A model generated the notes under the pieces. That model had not been told where the DNA came from and ran no database searches. It was given only the letters and a program-made list of their open reading frames with translations. From contig NC_134097.1 in the NCBI RefSeq assembly GCF_000715075.1, positions 68,109,190 to 68,173,189 of the forward strand: DNA of 64,000 nucleotides, read 5' to 3'. Origin of the DNA: Nicotiana tabacum. Taxonomy: Eukaryota > Streptophyta > Magnoliopsida > Solanales > Solanaceae. Both the position numbers and the translations under genes were made by a program. This document shows, one piece after another, positions 12,141 to 21,266 of this stretch (the stretch's first letter is position 1; the number at the start of each line of letters is the position of its first letter).

Positions 12141-13241
12141 CTAGGCTTTCATTGTCGTGCAAGTGACGTAGACTATGTTAAACTCCGTGAGCAAGATCTT
12201 CCACATTGCTAATCTCCCAGTGGGAATTGGCTTCTGAAATATGTATTTTAAAGGATCCAACCTGGTTATGAGGTAAGTGGTGTAAGCTTGCAAATAATGC
12301 CTCAGCTTCTGAGCAAACCAAGTTAAAGCGCAGCAAGTTCTCTCCAATAAAGTGTACTTGGCTTCATAACTGGTGAACTTCTTTTTCAGATAGTAAATGG
12401 CATGCTCTTTCTTTCCGGTCACATCATGTTGCCCGAGGACACAACCGAATGAATTTTCCAAGACTGTTAGATACAAGAACAAAGGCCTCCCTGGCTCAGG
12501 TGGGACCAATACTGGCAGATTCGACAGATATTCTTTGATTTTATCAAAAGCCTCTTGGCACTCATTTATCCATTTGATTGCCGCATCTTTCATCAACAAT
12601 TTGAATATCGGTTCACACGTGGATGTTAACTGAGCAATGAATCGACTGATGTAGTTTAATCTTCCCAACAAACTCATAACATCTTTCTTGGTTCTTGGAG
12701 GAGGAAAATCTCGAATAGACTTTATCTTTGGCCGGTCCAACTCGATGCCCCTCCGACTGACTATGAATCCCAAACGTTTGTCGGATGGTACCCCAAATGC
12801 ACATTTGGCCGGGTTCAGCTTCAAATCATATTTGCTCAACCGCTCAAAAAAATTTCTCAAGTCCCAAACGTGGTTGTCCTGAGTTTTGGATTTGATGATT
12901 ACATCGTCCACATACACCTCTATCTCTTGGTGCATGATATCATGAAAAATGGCAGTCATGGCTCTCATGTAGGTTGCCCCGGCGTACTTCAGACCAAATG
13001 TCATGACTCTGTAACAGTATGTACCCCAAGGTATGGTAAAAGCTGTCTTTTCTGCATCTTCTTCATCCATCAACACCTGGTGATATCCTGCGTAACAATC
13101 CACGAAGAACTGTATCTCATGTTTGGCACAGTTATCAACAAGGATGTGGATGTTCGGCAAAGGGAAGTTATCATTGGGACTTGCCTTGTTTAAATCTCTG
13201 TAATCCACACACACTCGAATTTTCCCATCCTTCTTTGGCAT
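12141..13241 (-). pseudogene. pol: Ogre A reverse transcriptase and first RNase H
   Basis: A 366-codon open stretch. The RT has MPKKDGKIRVCVDYRDLNK at its start, FVDCYAGYHQ with Asp48, and YVDD at residues 110-113, so the three polymerase Asp residues are intact. The thumb/connection reads SLLGRLNYISRFI. The following gypsy RNase H reads LYLTVLENSFGCVLGQHD: at the position where chromovirus F has its first catalytic Asp (VYCDASR) this protein has Thr, and B has Thr there too. This fits the known decay of the first RNase H in Tat elements that carry a second one. A TAG replaces a Gln codon (compare B, MKAQELANH) at the end. Confidence 0.9.
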
Positions 13242-13280
13242 TGGAACTACATTGGCTAACCATGTGGTGTATCAAACCAC

Positions 13281-13752
13281 TCAAATCACCCCCGCTTTCA
13301 ACTGTTTTATGATCACTTCTTTAATCTTGTCACTGATATCGGTTTTAAACTTTCTTTGTTTTTGCTGGACAGGGGAACAATGGGGGTAAGTTAGCAACTT
13401 ATGAACCACCAAATCAACACTTAGTCTTGGTATGCCATCGTATGACCAAGCAAACACATCTTTGAACTCAAACAAAAGTTGGATCAATGTGTCCCGGGTT
13501 TTCTCATCTCTGTGAATGCTTATCTTGGTTTCCCTGATTTCTTCAGAAGTACCCAAATTAACCGGCTCAGTATCATTTAAGTTCAGCTTAGGTTTATTCT
13601 CAAACTGTTCCAATTCTCGATTTATTTCCCCAAAAGCCTCTTCTTAATCATATTCTGGTTCTTGGTTCATTACTTCACAGTTAGACATCGTGTTTGGATC
13701 TGGGCATGAAGTCCGCAAGCATGTCATGTTATTTAAAGCCGCATTATTAGAA
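13281..13752 (-). pseudogene. pol: Ogre A start of pol (exon 2)
   Basis: Begins at the inferred splice acceptor (13753/13752) and runs in frame through the FAWSYDGIP segment and a linker into RT. The conserved stretch NLNDTEPVNLG...RETKISIH matches NLNDTEAVNLG...RETKISVH in Ogre B. One TAA near 13650 and two stops between 13241 and 13281 interrupt it. No good AUG exists near the start, consistent with expression as a spliced gag-pro-pol fusion. Confidence 0.75.
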
Positions 13753-13950
13753 CTGACAGAAGAAATAAAAGATAAAAATAACCAAATCAGAAAGAATAAA
13801 GAAAGATGAACGTTGAAATATTGATTTCATTTCATTGAATTTGAAGATAACAGGGTTTCACTGGAAATTAAAAACAAGAAACTAAAGAAAACATCCGAGT
13901 TACACCCTGAAATAACTCGTGATGCAGAAATAGTGGCAGGACAGATCTAC
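13753..13950 (-). other. Putative gag-pro/pol intron of Ogre A
   Basis: Donor: the gag-pro frame ends CGG TAG and the GT of that GGTAG is the intron start, so the stop codon lies inside the intron. Acceptor: a pyrimidine-rich run ending TTCTGTCAG at 13753. Removing these 198 bases joins codon phase exactly (CG + T) into the pol frame, which then stays open for ~34 codons before one TAA. Partial splicing of an intron at this place is established for pea Ogre. Confidence 0.72.
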
Positions 13951-14860
13951 CGGGACTCCCGCCTGATTGGGAATGGCGTAGCCTTCCAATTCTGCAGTTT
14001 GGCATTAGGTCCCATATACAGCACCTCAGCGGTGCTTGAGCCTTCCCCTAGTTGAACCATGTGGGCTTCATACAGTATCTTCCTCATGGCCCTACAAATT
14101 TCTTCGATTTCTTCGGACGTAAAGGCCTTATCCTCCTCTTCCTCATTGTATTTTGGCTTGACAAATGTTCTGTATAGATATGGAACCGGCTGAGGCAAGA
14201 CCCAACCATCGTTCTTTCTATCATCTGCCCATCTTATATCAGCTGGAGTAGGCCGGAAGCCTACCTCAAAGAACTTTTCACTGGCGGTCGGGGTGATAGG
14301 TTCAGCTATTCCTTGCAACGAATTTCCAAGCCCTTTCCCAGGTTTGTAGCTGTGCGTGATCATTTCTTTGGCCACAATGATTGATACATTAGAAAGGAAG
14401 GGTTGAGGACAAGGTTTTCCTTCTTCGTATTGATCAGCGACCACGATTTCAAAGGCCTGATAGACTATGTGCTCACTTCCTTCTATTTCTTCAAGACATG
14501 AGACTAACAGGTCTCGATAAATCGATTGCTCATCTTCCCTGTTAATTACAATCTCCTGATCCTCATGTTCGAACTTCACCATCTAGTGGAGAGTAGAAGG
14601 CACAGCCCCCGCTGCGTGAATCCATGACCTTCCCAAGAGAAAATTTTAGGACGTGTCCATGTCCAGAATCTGGAAGGTTACTTCAAAGTCTACTGGGTCG
14701 ATGGTCAGAATCAGATCAATCTCTCCAATAGTGTCCGTTTTGATACCATCGAAGGCACGTACACAAACGTTGTTTGGTCGGATTCTCTCGGTACCAATTT
14801 CCATACGCTGCAAAGTTGAGAGTGGGCAAATGTTTACCCCAGAGCCTCAGTCCAACATAC
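13947..14860 (-). pseudogene. pro: Ogre A protease with G-patch-like segment, broken
   Basis: The retropepsin motif reads Leu-Asp-stop-Gly-Ser-Gly near 14845: a TGA sits in the middle of the D-x-G active site. The frame continues with NICPLSTLQRM and FLLGRSWIHAAGAVPSTLH and has two more stops (the second is CAG to TAG before the MVKF start at 14582). From 14582 a 211-codon frame is open and contains HSYKPGKGLGNSLQGIAEPI...FFEVGFRPT, fitting the glycine pattern of a G-patch. It ends at the CGG TAG that doubles as splice donor. The protease cannot be made; the tail is readable. Confidence 0.82.
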
Positions 14861-15960
14861 CCTTTTCACATAGTACCCTTCGCATTTGACTGTCAGGTGC
14901 AGGGCTTTGTTATGTGTGGCCCTTTCTAGGGGCAAGTCATTCTTCTTGAAGGAGGTCTGGTTAATTGCGAAAAATCTTTCGGCCATTCTGTCCAACTGCT
15001 CTACAGAAGTCTCAACAGGCACATATGCTTCGTTAAGGGTCTTGATCAATACCTTTTGATGTTCGTTGGAATTCATCAACACATATAACAAGGAGACTTG
15101 TGCGGGAAATTTTTGAAGCTGGTCGATCACCTCATAATCTGCCATTTTCATCTTTTGAAAGAAGGGCTCCGCTTCTTCGGCACTTATGGGCTTCTTAGAT
15201 GAGAATCGCTTTCTAGTGGCATTGTTCACCTCTTCCAGATTGAAATACTTTTCTGTCGGGTTATTTTCTTGAACTTCTCCCGAGATTTCTTTGCCTTTGT
15301 AAGTCACCACTGATTTGTTGTAATTCCAGGGCATAGCGGTAGGATCCATCATGGGCTTTTGTGGTGCGCGGCCAATAACCACAGGCTCACTCAACCTTGG
15401 TAGATTAATTGGCCCCCGCATCACATAAGCTCCTTTGGGCACATACATTTGGGTTGTCTTATTCATTTCGAATCTCCTGGGAGGACTCAAAGCCAACTGC
15501 TTTTCCTTGCGGCCTCGAGGGACATAGAGAACAGCATCTTTGGGAGGCATTGCCCCTATTTGCACTTCAACTTTCTTTTCTGACTTTGGAGGGGTATTTT
15601 TGTTCTTTTTTTCCCCTTTGTCTTGCTTCGGGGCAGCTTTTGGTTTCTTTTGTACATTACTGATGGCAATGATGGCCTTCAATGCTGGGTCAAATTCCTT
15701 ATCCTCACAAATCATTCTGATTACCGGCCCATTATTGTGGGCCGGCAACATGTTGTTAGTCACATTGGGAATATCTTCATCCCTTAGCACTATCTTCCTT
15801 TGTTCTATCAAGTTTTCCACGGCTCTCTTTAGAGTCCAAAAGTCATCCGTGTCATGCCCTTCTGCCCCTAAGTGATAGGCGCATCGGGTACCGGCTCTAT
15901 AAGCGGGCGAGGCTGGGTTTTGCCTAGTTTGAAGAACAGGCTATAGCAGACCCATTTGAA
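14834..15960 (-). pseudogene. gag: Ogre A gag C-terminal part and gag-pro linker
   Basis: One open frame of more than 328 codons. Near 15832-15893 a zinc-knuckle-like CAYHLGAEGHDTDDFW occurs; in B the same place reads CEYCSGVPGHDTEKCW, so the last metal ligand is Phe here. Then ENLIEQRK, a basic low-complexity linker, the conserved MPWNYNKSVVTYKGKE (B: VPWNYERVTVIYKGKE), and a helical region leading to the protease (LTVKCEGYYVKRV). A frameshift just before the protease active site ends it. Confidence 0.85.
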
Positions 15961-17502
15961 CAAGCTTTAGTAACAAGCTGGAGTAGGGTTTGCCAATTGC
16001 TGTAAAATTTGGCCTCTTGGGTGGTTCATGAGGGTGGAAATTCTTTTGTGGAGGTCGGGGGTTATAGTGGTTATTGTAAGGAGGCTGGTTTCTAGGAAAT
16101 AGAGGTTGATTCCGGTTGGCTTGAGTTTGTGGCCGGACATAAGGTTGAACATTCATGACCGGGTATGGCTGAGGAGCATAGGCTACTTCTTGGTGGGGGT
16201 AGTAGTGTTGTGGGGTCCTTTTTGAGAAAAAGGACATGGGAGTACGATGTTTTCTTGCACCCGACACTGCCATAGATGTTTCTTCCTTTTTATTGCCCTT
16301 CGCCACTCCTCTAGACCCACCCTGAATAGCTTGGAAGGTAGCTGTGATGGCGGATTGGCTTAGAATTCGGCCCGTTTCAACCCATTTTTAACCATTTCGC
16401 CAATCTTGATGGCTTCAACGAATAGTTTACCCATTGCGGACATCATATTTTGGAAGTAGTTAGCTTCTTGAGCTTGGAGGAAAACTATGACCATTTCAAC
16501 CTCTTCCATCGGAGGCTTTACCTTGGAGGCCTGTTCACGCCATTTAACTACGTACTCTCGGAAGCTTTACGAGGATTTCTTCTTCAAGTTTGTCAACGAG
16601 TTCCTATCTAGAGCAATATCAATATTGTATTGGAACTGCCTGATGAAATCTCTAGCCAAGTCATCCCAGATGTGCTAGCGGGATATATCTTGGTCCATGT
16701 ACCACTAAGATGCGATGCCGACCAGACTTTCTCCGAAATAGGCCATAAGGAGTTCTTCCTTCCCACCGGCTCCTCGCAGCTGGTTGCAATATCTCTTGAG
16801 ATGAGCAATAAGATCACCGTGTCCATTATACTTCTCAAAATTTGGGGTTTTGAATCCCAATAGTAGATGCACATGAGGGAACATACATAAGTCGGCATAG
16901 GATACACTTTTCTGTCCACTCAAGCCTTGTATGCTTTTGAGACTCTGTTCCATACTCTTCATCTTCTTCGCAATCACTTCTTGCTCAGGAGTTTTGGTGA
17001 TATTTTCTTTCCCCACAGTGAGTTCATATCGGGATGGTTGAGAGTAAGTATAAGTGGGAAACTGAGGAGGTTCCATTGGGAATGTGGGTGTTTGGAAGGT
17101 GAAAGCTGAGGGGTCAAAACCAGGCCTAGGCAATGTAGGTTGTGCCGTGGCCGAGAAAGGTGGAACAATGAAGATATTTGAGGCTGCACCGGACATTAAC
17201 ACCTGGGGGCGAACCTCAAAAGGTGTTCCCACAAAATGGGCCGAGATAGTTGGGTGTCCTAGTGGTGTGTTTGGGTAGTTTATGGGGATGTTGGAGGTCC
17301 CACTTACCCTGGGAAAAAGCTCGGGAAATCCAGGGATTGTACTTGGTGGTTCTCTTCCATTTGTCTAGGGGTCCCACATTTCCATCATACGGAGACGCAG
17401 TAGCCTATTTTCCTCGGCAACTGCCGATTCTGAAGTTGGGATGCCCGAGATTGGACTCTCATCCGCAATAGGAACTGTTGGCAAAGTCATTTCTGAAGAC
17501 AT
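15961..17502 (-). pseudogene. gag: Ogre A gag N-terminal part, broken
   Basis: Starts at an ATG at 17502 (MSSEMTLPTVP...), 275 nt downstream of boundary motif A2. The longest intact stretch (17232-16705) has a Pro-rich segment, KKMKSMEQSLKSIQGLSG, then the retrotransposon Gag signature LGFKTPNFEKYNGHGDLIAHL, matching B (AGFKMPKFDLYNGHGDSVAHL). Several in-frame stops (one at WDP*TNG, others after GIAS) and a frameshift at about 16310-16400 break it. The last 120 codons (16306-15941) are Pro/Tyr/Gln-rich. Confidence 0.88.
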
Positions 17503-17776
17503 TTCAACGCTTCCCTTCGACCTCGTGAAGTATGGATGCGAAGCCAGACTACCACAAAATCAACCACCTTTCTATAAAACCTAGACTGGTTGTAGCATCA
17601 GGAAATGGTTAGTTTGGAACAAATAACAGACAGGTAATCGCACGTTGGGGGTGTGATGCACCTAAACAATTAAATGTATTTCTACATATTTTTCAACGGT
17701 TGCATGCTTCATTCCGGCTTTTCTTTTTCTTTCCCATTCTCTTATCTCCACTCCCACTCTTTCCTTTTTTTTGTTA

Positions 17777-17840
17777 TGGTCGAATCCTACAGGGATTGCC
17801 TACGTATGATGACCCCGCATGAATCAGATCGGGCGTAGTT
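17777..17840 (-). repeat. Ogre boundary stem-loop motif, copy A2 (before gag)
   Basis: Minus strand: AACTACGCCCGATCTGATTC, ATGCGGGGTCATCATACGTAGG and later GGATTCGACC. Helix 1 CTACG/CGTAG is intact. Helix 2 is ATTCATG/CATCAT with one mismatch. Copy B1, in the same place in Ogre B, has TCATG/CATGA. Confidence 0.75.
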
Positions 17841-17842
17841 AT

Positions 17843-18602
17843 GGGGATAATAAATAACAAAATATTTTGGGATTTTCAACTTTTCATAAAAAAATGCTTT
17901 GATTACAATGACTCAAAACTAATAGACTTGAAAAGGAAATCAAGAGACTCTAATAGCAAGATGACAATACAGACTCAAGAATCAACTAACAGACTCTGAC
18001 AAAAAGAAAAGACAAACTCGAAAATAAACTAACAGACTCCAGCAGCAACAGACTAAAGTGAAAATAAGATATACATTAATGCTCCTAGGGCCCGCGGGAA
18101 ATCATTCGGTCTCACCATGAGCCTATATGCGAGATCCCCTTACAGCCGCTCCAAATCACTCATTATCTGGCATACGATAGTCATCACTGCAGTGAAAAAA
18201 GGTGGTACGAATCATTTCCTCACACACTTGGCACTTCACAGTAATGTAGTCAGCAATGGCTCTGATCCTGTCTCAAATTCTGCCCTTTTCCTGAAGCAAT
18301 CGCCTTATCTGCTGATTCCTAGCTTCTAATACATGAGAGTCGTGAAGGTGTTGATTTTGCAACTATTGTATTCCTTCCTCCATCTGAGCTATTAAATCAT
18401 AACAGTGTTCCCTGTCAGCTTTGAAGTCTTTAGCCTTCTTGGCTGCCTCATTCTCAAGAGTAGTTACCTTTCTTCTCAGGCTGGTGATTGTCCCTTCATA
18501 CTTTCTCTTCAGTTGTTGCACAAACTGTGTCCGACCTTTTGCATTTTTCGCTAATTGAGCCTGGACTTTTGCTAGACTGGCCTCAGACTTTTCAAAGTCA
18601 TC
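17843..18602 (-). pseudogene. Degenerate tail of Ogre A ORF1, then pre-gag spacer
   Basis: Downstream of the ORF1 stop (TAA at 18603) the same frame stays readable for about 150 more codons, interrupted by further stops (one TAG flanked by Gln codons, one TGA). The encoded sequence is rich in Lys, Glu, Gln and Leu with heptad-like spacing, continuing the coiled coil of ORF1. The original ORF1 product was therefore probably well over 600 residues. From about 18060 to 17930 the sequence becomes a spacer with several GAGTCTG words, shared with the leader of Ogre B. Confidence 0.65.
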
Positions 18603-20117
18603 TTAACACTCAAGGGCTTTCTTTTTCAGACTGCTTATAAGCCATTCATTCGCTCGGCTTCTTTCTGGGTTTCTAGCAGCTATTTTCATCTTCTGGATTT
18701 GAGCTTTGAGGGCTTCATTTTCTTGAGTTAGCTTTTTCTTTTTTCCTTCATCTGCGGCATCTTGCAAACCATTTTCAAACTGAAGGTACATGACTTGCCT
18801 TTCCAATTGGCTTATTTTACCCCTGTAGCTTTTTTCTATTGCCAACCAGCCCCACTGCTCTTGCGAGTCATTGGTGAATTTCTGAACATGAGCTCTCTTA
18901 GCAGATCTCTTCAGAATCTGGAACCTTTTACCGAACCAAATAATGTACTTGGGGTCTATTTCACCTCTAGCTAGATCCTGCACCATAGTCATAGGTTCAA
19001 GAAATCTACATTCATTCCACACCTGGCGAATTCTCCCTTCTGGAAATACGGCTTTTAGGCCCAATTCAATGACATGTTTACTCAAATCTTTGACATGGGG
19101 AATGGTTTGAAATCTTCCCAATTGGCGCAAAACCCTGTGAGGGGCATACAACTGGATGATCCGGATGCCTATCAGGAAGAGATAACACACTTCGGCTGAC
19201 ATGTATACTGCTTCGGTGATAGGAAGCCATCTGAACGCCCACTCAATTTTATCAGCGGTCAAGGAGCTCAAATGTGCAAACCAAGCTTCAGTACCCACAG
19301 GGAATTCAATACCCACTACTCGGCTTTCAAATTCTTCAATGCAACTCAAACCGGTCATACCGTAATTCATATACCCAACCCGGTGGCAGAGATGTTCCTG
19401 CATCCATAATTGTAGTAACAGATTGTAGCCTTGGAAGAACTTTCCTCCTTCCCGACAGATAGTCAAGGCTCGGTAGATTTCATATAAGATCAGGGGAAAC
19501 ACAGTGCTACTTGCTTTCTTGATTGCAGCATCGATCATTCCTACGAGACCCACCTCTATATTACCATCTTTTCGCGGATTGACTACAACACCCACAAAGG
19601 CTACTATAAAAGCCAAACCCCGTCTTGCCTCCCATTTGTCTTTATTTCTGGCATGGGTCAGACCAGTATTCGGCTCTTCAAAACCTCGGGGGTTACCGTA
19701 GCGTTGATACATGAATTGGAGAGTGCAATACCCTTCAGATAAATTTCTATCCTGACTATCCCGACTAATACTCAGCAGATCCAGAAATCTGTGGGGGGAT
19801 ACCGGTCTTGGTGACACTGGATATCGACTTCTAAGGTTTCCATTAAGGCCTGCATAACCCGCAACTTCATCCAGCGTGGGTGTGAGCTCAAAGTCAGAGA
19901 AACGGAGCGCATTGCGAGTTGGGTCCCAAAAAGGTACTAATGCTTCAATTATGTCCAACTTTGGCTTGATGTTCAATAGTCCGACAAGACCTCCCAGAAC
20001 CTTTACCACGGTTTCTCTACTACCTTTTCCTAGATCATTCCACCACATGCGGAGCTGTAAGGGGATCTCTTTAAGGACTGTGAAGGGTTCAATTTCATTT
20101 GTGCTCATCCTGCACAT
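18603..20117 (-). CDS. Ogre A ORF1 protein (504 codons)
   Basis: This is the extra open frame between leader and gag that defines Ogre elements; its function is unknown. It starts at a true ATG (20117), with a second ATG three codons on. Residues ~1-330 form a globular region with LIEALVPFWDPTRN-type and FSDFELTPTLDEVAGYAGL segments, similar in style to plant mobile-domain/DUF7745 proteins (recognised by eye, not searched). Residues ~425-480 are a charged coiled coil (KISQLERQVMYLQFENGL). No zinc finger, protease or membrane segment is seen. Copy motif A1 lies 310 nt upstream and motif A2 lies between it and gag. The true end was probably further downstream. Ogre B lacks the whole module. Confidence 0.82.
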   Translation of the reverse strand: MCRMSTNEIEPFTVLKEIPLQLRMWWNDLGKGSRETVVKVLGGLVGLLNIKPKLDIIEALVPFWDPTRNALRFSDFELTPTLDEVAGYAGLNGNLRSRYPVSPRPVSPHRFLDLLSISRDSQDRNLSEGYCTLQFMYQRYGNPRGFEEPNTGLTHARNKDKWEARRGLAFIVAFVGVVVNPRKDGNIEVGLVGMIDAAIKKASSTVFPLILYEIYRALTICREGGKFFQGYNLLLQLWMQEHLCHRVGYMNYGMTGLSCIEEFESRVVGIEFPVGTEAWFAHLSSLTADKIEWAFRWLPITEAVYMSAEVCYLFLIGIRIIQLYAPHRVLRQLGRFQTIPHVKDLSKHVIELGLKAVFPEGRIRQVWNECRFLEPMTMVQDLARGEIDPKYIIWFGKRFQILKRSAKRAHVQKFTNDSQEQWGWLAIEKSYRGKISQLERQVMYLQFENGLQDAADEGKKKKLTQENEALKAQIQKMKIAARNPERSRANEWLISSLKKKALEC

Positions 20118-21244
20118 TTATTAAGGTGATTTAATAACTTATTTTGACCAAAAAAAAAAGTAATACCATTTTTTCAAAATTTTACTTCAAAAATAAAACC
20201 CGATTTTGCAGATACGGCCTTTCAACACTTCGGGGAAGAAGAATTTAAGGTTGTGCCTGCTAACCGATCGAAAAATAAAAAATGAACAAAAGTGGCTGTT
20301 CTTGCAAAAACAGCCTTCCGGCGCCCTTTTGGGGACATGCAACTTATTTTAAACAAGAATGGCATCACCCTGCTTATTTGTGACAAAAATAAAATTTTGT
20401 TGTTTTTGGGCTATTTTTTGCAAAAGGGAAGTTGGACCCGATGGGGGTTGCCAACGTATCCCACATACAGTGAGAATCAAACTGGCGTAGTTCGGGCAGA
20501 TTTGACAAAAATGAAAACCAACTAATTTTAAAGACAAACTTCTTTTTCTTTTGTTTTTTTTTTCAAAATTTTGGCAGAGTTTCGGTATATTTTGGACACT
20601 GGTTTTTCAAAACAAGTAACTCTCTCTTTGAGCCTTCACACTGTTATTTTCTTTTCACAATTTCTTCTATTATCCACAAGCCGGTCAACATGCAAATCCA
20701 AAGCAAATAAATGCACAAGTAGCAAGTAGAATGCATCAGAATGGTCTTTTTATTTCGAGTACGCCTGTCCTAGATAGACCCAACCCCTGTGTTGAGTCTC
20801 TTAAGTCAAATGCACATGATGCAAACAAACGTTCCTACTAGGAATCCGGCATGAGGTTTTGTTATACTAGGTTTAAAACTTGGGTTTATTGTTCTAGACA
20901 TGGCTTACCCGAGCGGACAACTCGAGCCGAGAGGGGGAAGCGTACCGGGAATACAGAAGCTTCACTGGCTTAGCAACTTATCCGAACGTCGTTCTAAAAT
21001 CGGATAAGACTCTAGACAGAAGATAAGTCACACGAAGTGCACCCTTCTCCATAATTTAGAAGACTAAGAGAGAGGAAGGGTTTCGTAGCAGTTTATATAC
21101 AATTCACAGAATATCAAAGCGGTAAAAATATTTAGCACATTAGGCTCAAATATGTAGGAAAATCAGATAACAGATAAAGCCAATCATAACAGTTATTCTA
21201 AGCTCGAATTCTTGAACCCTGACCTAGAGATTCTGGGTTCGATA
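20118..21244 (-). other. Leader of Ogre A
   Basis: Non-coding sequence between the PBS and ORF1, clearly homologous to 49030-49742 of Ogre B (shared GACTCAACACAGGGG, CATGCCGGATCCCTAGTAGG-like and TTGTCCGCTCGGGTA segments). It contains boundary motif A1 at 20431-20494 and an A-rich run at about 20531-20575, where homology to B stops. Confidence 0.8.
20431..20494 (-). repeat. Ogre boundary stem-loop motif, copy A1 (before ORF1)
   Basis: Minus strand: GAACTACGCCAGTTTGATTC, TCAC TGTAT GTGGGATACGTTGG. Helix 2 (ATTCTCAC/GTGGGAT, with one bulge and one G-U pair) is complementary although its sequence differs from every other copy. Helix 1 has one mismatch (CTACG/CGTTG). Confidence 0.65.
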
Positions 21245-21262
21245 TCCCCAGCAGAGTCGCCA
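21245..21262 (-). promoter_or_regulatory. Primer binding site of Ogre A (tRNA-Arg type)
   Basis: Minus strand TGGCGACTCTGCTGGGGA begins 4 nt after the 5' LTR end. Its complement ends GTCGCCA, as expected for the 3' end of a plant tRNA-Arg with CCA. Ogre elements use tRNA-Arg. The same site and spacing occur in B at 49012-49029. Confidence 0.85.
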
Positions 21263-21266
21263 GAGC

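Noticed and set aside
10780..13193. Several plus-strand open frames of 60-120 codons
   Set aside because: Antisense shadows of the conserved minus-strand pol of Ogre A.
18603..20117. ORF1 as an env-like gene
   Set aside because: It lies upstream of gag and has no signal peptide, membrane anchor or cleavage site; position and coiled coil fit Ogre ORF1.
21245..21262. tRNA-like sequence as a tRNA gene
   Set aside because: Only the 18 bases complementary to a tRNA 3' end are present, at the exact position of a primer binding site.
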